Shown here in pieces: positions 9,006 through 22,997 of a stretch of 64,000 bases of DNA. The position numbers and the translations under genes were made by a program. The notes under the pieces are model-generated. The model worked only from the letters and a program-made list of their open reading frames with translations. It was not told the DNA's origin and ran no database searches. Origin of the DNA: Actinokineospora enzanensis DSM 44649 (lineage in GTDB: Bacteria; Actinomycetota; Actinomycetes; Mycobacteriales; Pseudonocardiaceae); NCBI RefSeq assembly GCF_000374445.1, contig NZ_KB894405.1, positions 62,001-126,000 on the forward strand, written 5' to 3'. The stretch's first letter is position 1. Each line of letters begins with the position of its first letter.

Positions 9006-9479
9006 TCAGCGCGAACCGTCCGCTATCGGGCCCAGCACGTCGTACGGCGGCACCCAGCCCTGTTCCACCAGCACCCGGTACAGGTCGTGCACCGCGCGGT
9101 CCAGGTCGTCCTGTTCGGTGCCCGCCTTGGCCAGCGCGCGCGCCGCGTCCAGCAGCGCGGTGTCCAGCCGCGGCGGTTCGGGGCCCGGTTCGGTGTCCTG
9201 GTCGCCCGCCGCGGTGTTGCGCCGCAGGTACGCGTCCAGCGACTCCACCGACGGCTCGGCGAACAGCCCCACCACCAGGTGCGCCACCCGGTGCAGCTTG
9301 GTGTTGTACTGCTGCGACAGTCGCACGAGCGCGTCGAAGGCCTCCTTCGGGGAGCACCGGCGCAGCACCACGAGCACGCCCATCGCCTGCTCGATCGTGG
9401 CACGTGTGCGCAGCGCGCGCCGCAGACCGTCCAACTCGGACTGCAACTGGGCGACCCGCGAGTCCGGGTCCAGGCTCAC
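9006..9479 (-). CDS. ANTAR-domain protein
   Basis: The 157-aa protein has an N-terminal coiled stretch then an ANTAR domain at about residues 15-70: LRRALRTRATIEQAMGVLVV followed by the amphipathic helices DALVRLSQQYNTKLHRVA. ANTAR domains bind paired RNA hairpins and act as antiterminators. No receiver or GAF sensor is present, so it may be a bare RNA-binding effector or be controlled by a partner. GTG at 9479 is preceded by GGAGGGC. It lies next to the sigma/anti-sigma pair and has the shared hairpin element in its own leader (9718-9752). Confidence 0.9.
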   Translation of the reverse strand: MSLDPDSRVAQLQSELDGLRRALRTRATIEQAMGVLVVLRRCSPKEAFDALVRLSQQYNTKLHRVAHLVVGLFAEPSVESLDAYLRRNTAAGDQDTEPGPEPPRLDTALLDAARALAKAGTEQDDLDRAVHDLYRVLVEQGWVPPYDVLGPIADGSR

Positions 9480-9717
9480 CGGCGCCCTCCGACCCGCGCC
9501 CGTGGTCTTCGCTCCCCGCTGCCCATGACGGTCTTCCCTCCCGCGCGTCCTGCTCGTCCGATGGCGCTGTCCCGATCGCCGCCCACCCCGGCGGGGGTGG
9601 TGGGGGTCGCGCCTGCGAGGGACGCGTCGGTACGACCGACGGTCCGGACTTCGGGCGGGTCGACAGCACGCAGCCCCTCGCCGGCGCGAGTGCCGGGCCC
9701 GTGCGGCCCGGCGTGCT

Positions 9718-9752
9718 GCGGCTGCTTGCTCAACCGCTACCGGAGCACTCTA
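9718..9752 (-). promoter_or_regulatory. Promoter and hexaloop hairpin (copy C) upstream of ANTAR gene
   Basis: On the minus strand TAGAGT (9752-9747) is followed nine bases later by the stem-loop GCGGTTG-AGCAAG-CAGCCGC (9737-9718): seven pairs including one U-G and a six-base loop. The same stem core and AGCANN loop occur at 34538-34559 and 48668-48689. The leader to the ANTAR start would be about 260 bases. On the plus strand the rest of 9480-9881 holds only the promoter region of the gene at 9882 (a TACGGT box near 9828) and no gene. Confidence 0.55.
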
Positions 9753-9881
9753 AAGATCACGCCGAACGGGGCACAACCCAGGGGGTCGGGTTGCGGGCGC
9801 CCACCCGGCGGGACGAGTGCGGTGCGCATACGGTGGGGCGCGCAAGCCGCACCGGTAGGTGACACGGAAAGGAGCCAGGAG

Positions 9882-10190
9882 ATGCTGGCGGTGACAGAGG
9901 CGGCAGCCGAGGCGATCAGCGCGCTGACCGCGCAGGACGGGGTGCCGGACACCGGCGGACTGCGGTTCACGCTGGCCGCGCAGGAGACCGAGGGGGCCCC
10001 GCTGGCGGTGTCGCTGGCCCCGGCACCGGCCGAGGGCGACCAGGTCGTGCCCGCGAACGCGGGCGCGCAGGTGTTCCTCGAACCGGGTGCCGCGGAACTG
10101 CTCTCGGACAAGGTGCTCGACGTGCAGCCGGACGCGGAGGGGCAGCTGAACTTCGCGGTGCTCACCCGACCGGACCCGACGCGCGGGTGA
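9882..10190 (+). CDS. HesB/IscA-fold protein lacking cysteines
   Basis: The 102-aa protein has the HesB-like pattern of an N-terminal LAVTEAAAEAISAL helix, a central LRFTL strand and a late VFLEPGAAELLSDKVLD segment. True A-type Fe-S carriers have three conserved cysteines; this protein has none, so it cannot bind a cluster the usual way. Similar actinobacterial proteins are annotated as HesB-like or, without basis, adhesin. AAAGGAG lies eight bases before the ATG at 9882. Role unknown. Confidence 0.75.
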   Translation: MLAVTEAAAEAISALTAQDGVPDTGGLRFTLAAQETEGAPLAVSLAPAPAEGDQVVPANAGAQVFLEPGAAELLSDKVLDVQPDAEGQLNFAVLTRPDPTRG

Positions 10191-10287
10191 TCCGCGAGCG
10201 GCCGAATGTGATCTGCGCGATCGGGTGATTGAAGGCACCTGGTCCGGGTAACCCCGCTGCGGGGTGGATCGGACTCGGGAGGCGGAT

Positions 10288-10869
10288 ATGACCACGGTCT
10301 TGGATTTCCCGGTGGCTTCGGGCGGCGCGGCCGTGCCCGCGCCGCTGTGGTGCGGGCTGGACTACGGGCCCGCGGTGGTCGTCCTCTCGCCGTCCGCGCG
10401 CAGACCGACCGAGCTGCCGATCGCCTGGCAGCCGTTGGAGCAGCGGTTCCAGATCGCCTGGTGCGCCGTGCCGCGTGACGCGCGCTCGTTGCACCGGGTG
10501 GAGGACGTGTTGGAGACGTTGGCCGACCGCAACGTGCGCACGCACTTCGTGGCGCACAGCGCGTTGGCCGAGGTGGCGTGCCGGATGGTCGCCGAGTTCC
10601 CGGGCATCGCGCGGGGCCTGGTCCTGGTCGGCTCGGGTGAGCTGCCCGAGCCGACCGGGATCCCCTCCCGGGTGCTGACCATCGCCGACAGCGCGGGTGA
10701 CGAGACCGACCTGGTCCACCCGTACGTCGTCGCGGAGGTGTCGGCGGCGCTGGAGCGCGTCACGACCGCGCCCGCCGCGCGGGTGCGGCTGCGGCTGCCC
10801 GACCACGACCCGGTCGCGCTCGGCGGCGTCCGCCGGGAGTCCTCGCTGATCCGGCGGAACGCGGGCTGA
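10288..10869 (+). CDS. Hypothetical protein, weak alpha/beta-hydrolase resemblance
   Basis: The 193-aa protein is not recognised. The middle ([20 protein letters not shown], then [12 protein letters not shown]) recalls the nucleophile elbow and following strand of alpha/beta hydrolases, but the usual G-x-S-x-G is degraded to AHSAL, so catalysis is doubtful. The ATG at 10288 follows GGGAGGCGG; a frame extension to 10264 has no ribosome site. A hairpin terminator follows at 10877. No signal peptide or membrane helix is seen. Confidence 0.7.
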   Translation: MTTVLDFPVASGGAAVPAPLWCGLDYGPAVVVLSPSARRPTELPIAWQPLEQRFQIAWCAVPRDARSLHRVEDVLETLADRNVRTHFVAHSALAEVACRMVAEFPGIARGLVLVGSGELPEPTGIPSRVLTIADSAGDETDLVHPYVVAEVSAALERVTTAPAARVRLRLPDHDPVALGGVRRESSLIRRNAG

Positions 10870-10876
10870 CCGCGGG

Positions 10877-10900
10877 CCCGACCGGGGGACCCCGGTCGGG
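10877..10900 (+). terminator. Hairpin terminator after the 10288 gene
   Basis: CCCGACCGGG (10877-10886) pairs with CCCGGTCGGG (10891-10900) around a four-base loop, with further outer GC pairing. There is no U tract. Confidence 0.65.
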
Positions 10901-10971
10901 GCGGCGTCCCGGCCCGCGGGGCGGACGTCACACGCGGGCGGCGGCGAATGTCCGGCGCCCCGCGCGGCGAA

Positions 10972-10977
10972 TATCGT
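10972..10977 (+). promoter_or_regulatory. -10 box of lpdA, leaderless start
   Basis: TATCGT ends seven bases before the lpdA ATG and no ribosome site is present, so transcription should begin at or next to the A of the start codon. Confidence 0.6.
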
Positions 10978-10984
10978 GGGCACC

Positions 10985-12385
<1,401 letters not shown>

Positions 12386-12393
12386 CACGGGTC

Positions 12394-12427
12394 GGGCCCG
12401 CGGCGTCGGGGGATAAACCGCGGGCCC
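12394..12427 (+). terminator. Terminator after lpdA
   Basis: GGGCCCGCGG (12394-12403) pairs perfectly with CCGCGGGCCC (12418-12427) over a 14-base loop. Confidence 0.7.
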
Positions 12428-12443
12428 CGGATCCGTCCCGGGT

Positions 12444-12519
12444 CAGGTGAAAACTTCCACCTGTCCGGTGGGGATGTCCGAACTGGACGGAACGTCCCCC
12501 GGCCGGGGCGTCTTATGTT
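12444..12519 (+). promoter_or_regulatory. Control region of the secreted-paralog array
   Basis: An inverted repeat CAGGTG-N8-CACCTG lies at 12444-12463, a GC-rich imperfect palindrome around GGCCGG at about 12492-12510, and a possible -10 box TATGTT at 12514-12519, 37 bases before the first start codon. The palindromes could be operators; this is inference from symmetry only. Confidence 0.4.
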
Positions 12520-12556
12520 GGCCTTTCCGACACCCCTATCCCGGGAGAAGGCCACC

Positions 12557-13096
12557 ATGCGCCGTCCACGCCGCAGACTCGCCGCCGTTCCCGTCGTGGC
12601 CGCGCTGCTGACCGCCGCGCTGCTGGCCCCCGGTACGGCGACCGCGCAGGGCTCCTACAGCCCGCTGTCGGTGTCCTACAGCGTGGGTGCCGCCGCGGTG
12701 AACTCGTCCCGCAACCTGGTGATCACGGTGAACCCGCCCAACCCCACGATGGTGGGCACCTTCAACTTCACCGTCAGCCTGCCCAACGGGTTCACCCGGC
12801 CGACCGCGCCCACCACGAACTGCATGTCGGGCTCGATCACCTCCTCGCCGCCGTTCCGCTCCGCCGCCGGGGAGCTCACACCGCCGGTGAGTCCGCTGTA
12901 CGCGACGGGTTCGATGTACCTCGGGATGATCCCGTGCACGTTCACCATCCCGATCACCTCCGCGACCGAGGGCACGTTCAGCACCTGTGCGGCCAACTTC
13001 AGCGGCATGTCCATGGTCCTCGCGCCGACCTCCTGCGGGTCGATCCGGTTCGCGGTGGCCCACCCGGCGCGGCTGCGCGACCAGCTCGCGTCCTAG
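12557..13096 (+). CDS. Secreted four-Cys paralog 1 of tandem array
   Basis: The 179-aa protein has an Arg-rich n-region, a hydrophobic core and a likely signal peptidase site at TATA-QG (about residue 31). The mature part shares with the next four genes the motif AAAVNSSRNLV, a first cysteine after a proline-rich loop, a Cys in PCTFTIPITSATEGTF, a Cys in STC, and a last Cys before GSIRFAVAHPAR. The spacing of strands and the C...SCTxTI pattern resemble a single Ig-like repeat of the DUF11 type, so a compact beta-sandwich is likely. ATG follows GGGAGAAGG. No known family is recognised; a cell-surface or extracellular role is inferred. Confidence 0.85.
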   Translation: MRRPRRRLAAVPVVAALLTAALLAPGTATAQGSYSPLSVSYSVGAAAVNSSRNLVITVNPPNPTMVGTFNFTVSLPNGFTRPTAPTTNCMSGSITSSPPFRSAAGELTPPVSPLYATGSMYLGMIPCTFTIPITSATEGTFSTCAANFSGMSMVLAPTSCGSIRFAVAHPARLRDQLAS

Positions 13097-13121
13097 CCGT
13101 CCGTACGTGAGGAGGAAACCC

Positions 13122-13637
13122 GTGCACGGCAAGCGTTCTCGCCGGGGTGTCGCGGTGCTGCTCGGCGCGGTGTGCCTGGTCGGCTGCACCGGGCTGCCCG
13201 CGGCGGCCGTCTCGCCGATCGTGCTGGGCAAGGCGTACACGGTGGACGCGGCGGCGGTGAACAGCGGCAGGCAGCTCGTCCTCACCGCGTACCAGAACGT
13301 CGTCCCGGTCAACGCCTCGATGAACTTCCAGGTCGGCCTGCCCATCGGGATCACCCACCTCGGCGGTGACAGTTCCACCTGCGACAGCGCGACGATCTCG
13401 GAGACACCGCCGCTCCCGCCGTTCCGGTCGGCGCGCGACGGCGGCACCATCGTCTACATCACGGCGAGCCTGCCCATCGGCATGCCCAGCTGCTCGTTCA
13501 CCATCAACCTCACCTCGGTCGGCGGGGGCACCTACACCACCTGCGCGGCCGACATCGTGAACTTCCCGGGCACGGTGGCGCCGGGCTGCACGTCCATCCG
13601 CTTCGCCACCGCCCACCCGGCCCGCGTCCCCGGCTGA
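13122..13637 (+). CDS. Secreted four-Cys paralog 2, possible lipoprotein
   Basis: The 171-aa member begins with GTG after GAGGAGGAAA, 25 bases after paralog 1. Its signal sequence contains LVGC at residues 19-22, which fits a lipobox, so this copy may be lipid-anchored while the others appear soluble; a signal peptidase I site at PAAA-VS is the alternative. It keeps AAAVNSGRQLV, the Cys of SSTC, the Cys of PSCSFTINLTS, the Cys of TTCAAD, and the terminal CTSIRFATAHPAR. The extra Cys residues at 18 and 22 lie in the signal region only. Confidence 0.84.
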   Translation: MHGKRSRRGVAVLLGAVCLVGCTGLPAAAVSPIVLGKAYTVDAAAVNSGRQLVLTAYQNVVPVNASMNFQVGLPIGITHLGGDSSTCDSATISETPPLPPFRSARDGGTIVYITASLPIGMPSCSFTINLTSVGGGTYTTCAADIVNFPGTVAPGCTSIRFATAHPARVPG

Positions 13638-13703
13638 CCCTGCGGCCGACCAGGAAACCAGCCGACCGGGCCGCGGCCCGATCACAACGCAGGGAGGGAT
13701 CCC

Positions 13704-14258
13704 ATGCACTGCCACCGTTCGAACCTCGTCCGCGCGGCCACGTCCGCCACCCTGGCGGCCGCGGCGGTGATGGCGGCGGCCCCGCCCGCGGCGGCGGGTC
13801 CCGGGGCGACCATGGTCATGCAGTACAGCGCGGACGCCGCGGCGGTCGGCAGCACCAGGAACCTGGTGTTCACGCTGACGAACGCGATCCCGGCCTACGA
13901 CGTGACGTTCTCGTGGGAGGTGGTGCTGCCGTCCGACTTCACCCAACCCGGCGTCCCGAGCTCGACCTGCACCGACACCACCATCTCGGACACCCCACCC
14001 GCCTCGGGCGGCGGCGGGGGGCCGGTCATCCCCGGTGGCGAACGGTCAGCCGCCCAGTCCGGCATCCTCTACGTCAACGGCACGATGACCTCGCTGCAGC
14101 CGACCTGCACCGTCACCATCCCGATCACCTCGGCGGCCGAGGGCACCTACACCACCTGTACCGGGATCGACGTCGGCAACATCACCGGCATCGATCTGTC
14201 CGGCTGCGCCGAGATCCGCTTCGCCATCGCCCATCCCGCCAGGAACGGTGCCCAGTGA
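13704..14258 (+). CDS. Secreted four-Cys paralog 3 with Gly-rich insertion
   Basis: The 184-aa member starts at ATG 13704 after GGGAGGGAT. It has an alanine-rich signal peptide ending near PAAAG. The motif is AAAVGSTRNLV and the four mature cysteines are kept, ending GCAEIRFAIAHPAR. It differs by a Gly/Pro insertion (ASGGGGGPVIPGGE) between the first and second cysteine. Its stop overlaps the start of paralog 4 (GTGA at 14255-14258), so the last three genes of the array are translationally coupled. Confidence 0.84.
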   Translation: MHCHRSNLVRAATSATLAAAAVMAAAPPAAAGPGATMVMQYSADAAAVGSTRNLVFTLTNAIPAYDVTFSWEVVLPSDFTQPGVPSSTCTDTTISDTPPASGGGGGPVIPGGERSAAQSGILYVNGTMTSLQPTCTVTIPITSAAEGTYTTCTGIDVGNITGIDLSGCAEIRFAIAHPARNGAQ

Positions 14259-14761
14259 GACGATCCCGCCTGCTCTGCCCGCTGTTCGCCGCCGCGCTCA
14301 CCGCCTCGCTCGCGCCCGCGCCCGCCCAGGCGGGCCCGCTGCCGGTGGCCGCGACGCTCGTCGCCCAGTACAACGCGACGGCCGCGGCAGTGAACAGCGT
14401 CCGGGCCCTGGTGTACACGCTGTACAACACCAACCCGACCTCGACGATCTCGCCCTACTTCGAGGTCACCATGCCACCGGGCCTGTCCAACCCCAGCGGG
14501 GCGAGCACGACCTGCCCGCTCTCGGACATCTCCACCTCCCCGTCCGGGCGCACCGCGCTGCCGTACACGACCTGGTACTTCGACGGCTACATGTCGACCG
14601 GGACGATCTCCTGCACGGTGACGATCACGGTGACCAGTGCGACGGAGGGCACCTTCACCACCTGCCCGGCCGACATGGGCTCGAACTACAACGTCACCAC
14701 GCCCAGCTGTACCTCGATCCGCTTCGCCGTCGCCCACCCAGCCAGGAACGGTGCCCAGTGA
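14255..14761 (+). CDS. Secreted four-Cys paralog 4
   Basis: The 168-aa member starts at GTG 14255 within the paralog 3 stop. The signal peptide runs to about PAQA-GP. The mature part has YNATAAAVNSVRALVYTLYN, GASTTC, LPYTTWYFDGYM, ISCTVTITVTSATEGTF and CTSIRFAVAHPAR. It is the closest relative of paralog 5, sharing nearly identical stretches and an identical gene junction. Function unknown. Confidence 0.84.
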   Translation: MRRSRLLCPLFAAALTASLAPAPAQAGPLPVAATLVAQYNATAAAVNSVRALVYTLYNTNPTSTISPYFEVTMPPGLSNPSGASTTCPLSDISTSPSGRTALPYTTWYFDGYMSTGTISCTVTITVTSATEGTFTTCPADMGSNYNVTTPSCTSIRFAVAHPARNGAQ

Positions 14762-15279
14762 CAAGACCCCGCCTGCTCTGCTCGCTGTTCGCCGCCGCAC
14801 TGACGGTCTCGCTCGCGCCCGGGGCCGCCCAGGCGGGCCCGGCGGTGACCTACGCGACGATGGCCCACCAGTACAACGCGACCGCGGCAGCGGTGAACAG
14901 CACCCGCGCGCTGGTCTACACGCTCTACAACAACTCGACGCCGACCACGATCTACCCGACGTTCGCGGTCACGATGCCGCTCGCGTTCAGCTTCCCGAAC
15001 GGCGCGAGCACCACGTGTCCCGGCACCAGCGTCACCACCTCGCCGCTGTACCGGTCGGGTTCGACCGCGCTGCCGTACACGACCTGGTACGTCGACGGCC
15101 AGCTGACGGCCGCGACGCCGTCGTGCACGATCACCATCACGGTGACCTCGGCGACCGAGGGCACGTTCTCGACCTGCCCGACGGACATCAGCGGGTACGC
15201 CAGGGTGATCCTGCCGCCCGGTTGCACGTCGATCCGCTTCGCCGTCGCCCACCCGGCCCGGGTGGTCTCCCCGAGCTGA
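14758..15279 (+). CDS. Secreted four-Cys paralog 5
   Basis: The 173-aa member starts at GTG 14758 within the paralog 4 stop. Its signal sequence is almost the same as in paralog 4 and ends near AAQA-GP. It keeps YNATAAAVNSTRALVYTLYN, GASTTC, LPYTTWYVDGQL, PSCTITITVTSATEGTF and CTSIRFAVAHPAR. It ends the array, 7 bases before the stop of a small gene on the opposite strand. Confidence 0.84.
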   Translation: MTRPRLLCSLFAAALTVSLAPGAAQAGPAVTYATMAHQYNATAAAVNSTRALVYTLYNNSTPTTIYPTFAVTMPLAFSFPNGASTTCPGTSVTTSPLYRSGSTALPYTTWYVDGQLTAATPSCTITITVTSATEGTFSTCPTDISGYARVILPPGCTSIRFAVAHPARVVSPS

Positions 15280-15286
15280 GCCAGGC

Positions 15287-15457
15287 TCAGCCCTGGTGGT
15301 GCACGTGCCGGGCGTCGTAGGCCATGTCGGCGTAGTCGGACGCGGGCTCGGTCTCCTTGAGGGCCACCAGGTCCTCGGGCTGCACGCGCGCGGGCAGCTC
15401 GCCGAAGCGGACATGCCGCAGGAAGGCGTACTCCTCGTCGCTGAACTTCTCGGCCAT
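15287..15457 (-). CDS. Small conserved actinobacterial protein
   Basis: The 56-aa protein begins MAEKFSDEEYAFLRHVRFGE and is rich in charged residues. I recall short proteins with the FLRHVRFGELP motif in other actinobacteria but know no function. A CACAAT -10 box at 15465-15470 is seven bases from the ATG and there is no Shine-Dalgarno, so the message looks leaderless. It is convergent with the paralog array and divergent from the gene at 15696. Confidence 0.75.
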   Translation of the reverse strand: MAEKFSDEEYAFLRHVRFGELPARVQPEDLVALKETEPASDYADMAYDARHVHHQG

Positions 15458-15695
15458 ACCCCGGATTGTGCGGCCACGGCGGGCACGGGTGCAATGACCA
15501 TCCCGGATGGCCTCACCCGCTCGCGTGATAATCGAGAGAACCCTGTGCGGTCGGTTATGTACTGACTGTGTTCGGGTGATGTCGGTCGGCTGAACGGTTG
15601 GAGCGCTCACAAAACCGGCAACGCCGGTGCGGATGCCCCGATGTTCCTCATGGCCCGTATGCACGGGCCGAAGCGAACAATCGGAGGAGCCGGTA

Positions 15696-16370
15696 ATGCG
15701 CACAACCTCCCGACGCTGGCTGGTCCCGGCCGCGCTCGCCCTGGTCGGTGCCACGTCCGTGGCGCTCGCCCAGCCCGCCGCCGCGGCACCCCCCGCGTAC
15801 ACCTTCGCCGCCAACGCGACACCCTTCGCGGTGACGTTGCCGGTGGTGGGCACCACCTCGGTCGGCGGCTCCAGTTGGGGCCCGACCACGGCCACGGGGT
15901 CGAACGTGGTCAGCCCGTTCTCGGCGCCCGCCATCCCGATCGTGGGTACCCCGGGCACGGTCTCGTCCACCTCCGAGGGCACCGACGACGGTGTCACCCG
16001 CACCGCGCGCGCGGTGACGGGCGTCTCGGGCACGAACCTGCTCGCGGGCCTCGTCCAGGCCACCGACGTCGGCTCGACCTCGTCGGCGAGCACCGACAGC
16101 ACCGGCGCGATCACCACCAGCACCAGCACGACGCTGACCGGCGTCGTGGTCGCGGGGGTGCCGATCAGCCCGACCGTGCCAGCCAACTCGTCGTTCACGT
16201 TCTCCGTCAGCACCCTGCTGGGCACCATCTCCGGAACCGCCTACCTCAACGAGCAGAGCAGCACCGCCACCTCCGCCTCGGCCACCGCGGTGCGGGTCGT
16301 GGCCACCGTGCCGGTGCTGGGGTCGACCACCGTGGTGCTGGGCGACACCAGCGCCTCGCTGACGCCGTAG
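15696..16370 (+). CDS. Secreted Ser/Thr-rich repeat-like protein
   Basis: The 224-aa protein has a signal peptide (Arg start, hydrophobic core, cleavage near AAAA-PP at about residue 30) and a mature part made almost wholly of Ala, Thr, Ser, Val and Gly with no cysteine. The pattern of alternating beta strands resembles choice-of-anchor type surface proteins of actinobacteria. GGAGGAG lies eight bases before ATG 15696. It follows the five-paralog array by 240 bases (separated by the minus gene) and may belong to the same surface programme. A strong terminator follows. Confidence 0.8.
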   Translation: MRTTSRRWLVPAALALVGATSVALAQPAAAAPPAYTFAANATPFAVTLPVVGTTSVGGSSWGPTTATGSNVVSPFSAPAIPIVGTPGTVSSTSEGTDDGVTRTARAVTGVSGTNLLAGLVQATDVGSTSSASTDSTGAITTSTSTTLTGVVVAGVPISPTVPANSSFTFSVSTLLGTISGTAYLNEQSSTATSASATAVRVVATVPVLGSTTVVLGDTSASLTP

Positions 16371-16447
16371 CGACCCGGTCCCGCGTGCTGGAGCCGCCCG
16401 ACGATCACATGCCTGGGTGATCCGTCGCCTCCCGCGGGACGCATGAG

Positions 16448-16483
16448 AACGGCCCCGCGAGCATCGTCGCTCGCGGGGCCGTT
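16448..16483. terminator. Bidirectional terminator, perfect 15-bp stem
   Basis: AACGGCCCCGCGAGC (16448-16462) pairs perfectly with 16469-16483 around a six-base loop. It lies between two convergent genes (ends at 16370 and 16514) and has A and T at the stem bases on each strand, so it can serve both. Confidence 0.85.
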
Positions 16484-16513
16484 GTCCCTGGGGTCCGAAG
16501 ACCTCGAAGAGCC

Positions 16514-17972
16514 TCAGACCAGGGGGCGGTCGGTCGGCTCGATCGGGCGCGGCAGGACCGCGCGCTGGGTCAGGTAGGCGTCCACGCCCGCCGCGGCCGA
16601 GCGGCCCTCGGCGATGGCCCACACGATCAACGACTGGCCGCGGCCCATGTCGCCCGCGCTGAACACGCCATCGACGTTGGTCTGGAAGTCCCGGCCGCGC
16701 GCGACGTTGCCGCGCTCGTCCAGGTCCACGCCCAGGTCGGCCAGCAGCGCGCCCTTCTCCGGGCCGACGAAGCCCATGGCCAGCGTGACCAGGTCCGCCG
16801 GGATCTCCCGCGTGCTGCCCGCGACCGGGGTGAACCGGCCGTCGACCAGCTCGACCTCGGCCAGCCGCAGCGCCCGCACGTTGCCGCCCGCGTCGCCGAC
16901 GAACTCCGTGGTGGACACCGAGTAGACCCGCTCGCCGCCCTCCTCGTGCGCCGAGGTGACCCGGTAGAGCATCGGGTAGGTCGGCCACGGGTTGGCGTCC
17001 GCGCGGGCCAGCGGCGGCTTGGCCATGATCTCCAGCTGGGTCACCGACGCGGCGCCTTGGCGGTGCGCGGTGCCGACGCAGTCCGCGCCGGTGTCGCCGC
17101 CGCCGATGACGACCACGTGCTTGCCCTCGGCGTGGATGGGGGAGCGGTCCAGCTCGCCCGCGGCCACCTTGTTCGCGGGCGGCAGGTACTCCATGGCCTG
17201 GTGCACGCCCGCCAGCTCGCGGCCGGGCACCGGCAGGTCCCGCCACGCGGTGGCGCCGCCCGCCAGCACGACCGCGTCGTACTCGGCGCGCAGCTGCTCG
17301 GCGGTGATGTCGACGCCGACGTCCACGCCGGTGCGGAACTCGGTGCCCTCGGCCCGCATCTGGTCCAGGCGGCGGTCGAGGCGGGCCTTCTCCATCTTGA
17401 ACTCGGGGATGCCGTAGCGCAGCAGCCCGCCGGGGGCGTCGGCCCGCTCGTAGACCACGACCGTGTGCCCCGCGCGGGTCAGCTGCTGCGCGGCGGCCAG
17501 CCCGGCCGGGCCGGAGCCGACCACGGCGACCTTCTTCCCGGTCAGCGCGGTCGGCACGTGCGGGGTGATCCAGCCCTCGGCCCACGCCTTGTCCACGATG
17601 GACACCTCGACCCGCTTGATGGACACCGGGTCGTCGTTGATGCCCAGCACGCAGGCCGACTCGCACGGCGCCGGGCACAGCGTGCCGGTGAACTCCGGGA
17701 AGTTGTTGGTCGCGTGCAGCCGTTCGCTCGCCCGCTGCCAGTCCTCCCGCCACACCAGGGTGTTCCACTCGGGGATCAGGTTCCCCAGCGGACAACCCTG
17801 GTGGCAGAACGGGATCCCGCAGTCCATGCACCGACCGGCCTGCTTCTGACCAGCCTGTCCGGTGAACTCGGCTGTGCTTGATTCCTCGTAGACCTCGCGC
17901 CAGTCCTTGATCCGCAGGAACACCGGCCGGTGCGTGGCGTTCTCACGGGCGGTGGTCAGAAAGCCCTTGGGG

Positions 17973-17980
<8 letters not shown>
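16514..17980 (-). CDS. gltD: Glutamate synthase (NADPH) small subunit
   Basis: The 488-aa flavoprotein passes electrons from NADPH via FAD and two [4Fe-4S] clusters to the large subunit. The N-terminal cluster ligands are in [17 protein letters not shown] and [15 protein letters not shown] binding is [15 protein letters not shown] (about residue 150); NADPH binding is [13 protein letters not shown]; a late [14 protein letters not shown] completes the FAD site. The start codon lies eight bases inside the gltB end, so the subunits are coupled. Length is normal. Confidence 0.96.
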
Positions 17981-22490
<4,510 letters not shown>

Positions 22491-22997
22491 GGCTGAGCGG
22501 CCCTCCCCATGCTCTGGAAGCGCTGCGCACACGGGCATGCGAAGGGAGCGGCTGGGGGGAGTGCGCCTGCTGACACGGATGTCGGCACACCTCACCAGCC
22601 ACTCGGCCCGGTGCCGCGTTCGAATGGTGCGGCGTGAAGCTGTGCAAATACGCCCGGGCTCGGGCGGTGGAGCGCACCTCATCGTGCGAAGAGTGGCAGC
22701 GCACCTCGTCGTGCGGCCTGGTGTGCGGGTGCGGCGATCTCCGGTGCGGAGTCGGGGCGTCACTCACACGAGTGTTTCCCCGGGGTCGTCCGGGGGGTTC
22801 TCATGACAATAGTGTGAACTCGCCGTATCCGGGATAGGCCAACCGTGCCCCGTGGTGAAGATTACCCGCCCTTGACGTCGGTAAAGTATCCCCTGAGTGC
22901 CGTTGACCTGGGCAAACGTGCTTCGGGATCGTTTCGGGTCGTTCGGACGTTGGAAGGATGTCCACCCGGATATCTCTGGTCTTCGAGGGAGTCGACC
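22491..22997. other. Divergent gltB/fxsA intergenic region
   Basis: No gene is supported. Seen: a direct repeat AGCGCACCTC(A/G)TCGTGCG at 22671-22688 and 22698-22715; a small palindrome CACTC-ACAC-GAGTG near 22761; on the minus strand a TATTGT box near 22808 that could start gltB with a leader of about 310 bases; on the plus strand TTGACG near 22873 and TTGACC near 22903 as possible -35 boxes for fxsA. No known riboswitch was recognised. Confidence 0.5.

Noticed and set aside
12387-15279. Possibility that the four-Cys array is a CRISPR-like or DNA repeat rather than genes
   Set aside because: Similarity is at the protein level with in-frame signal peptides, ribosome sites and conserved cysteines; nucleotide repeats are not regular.
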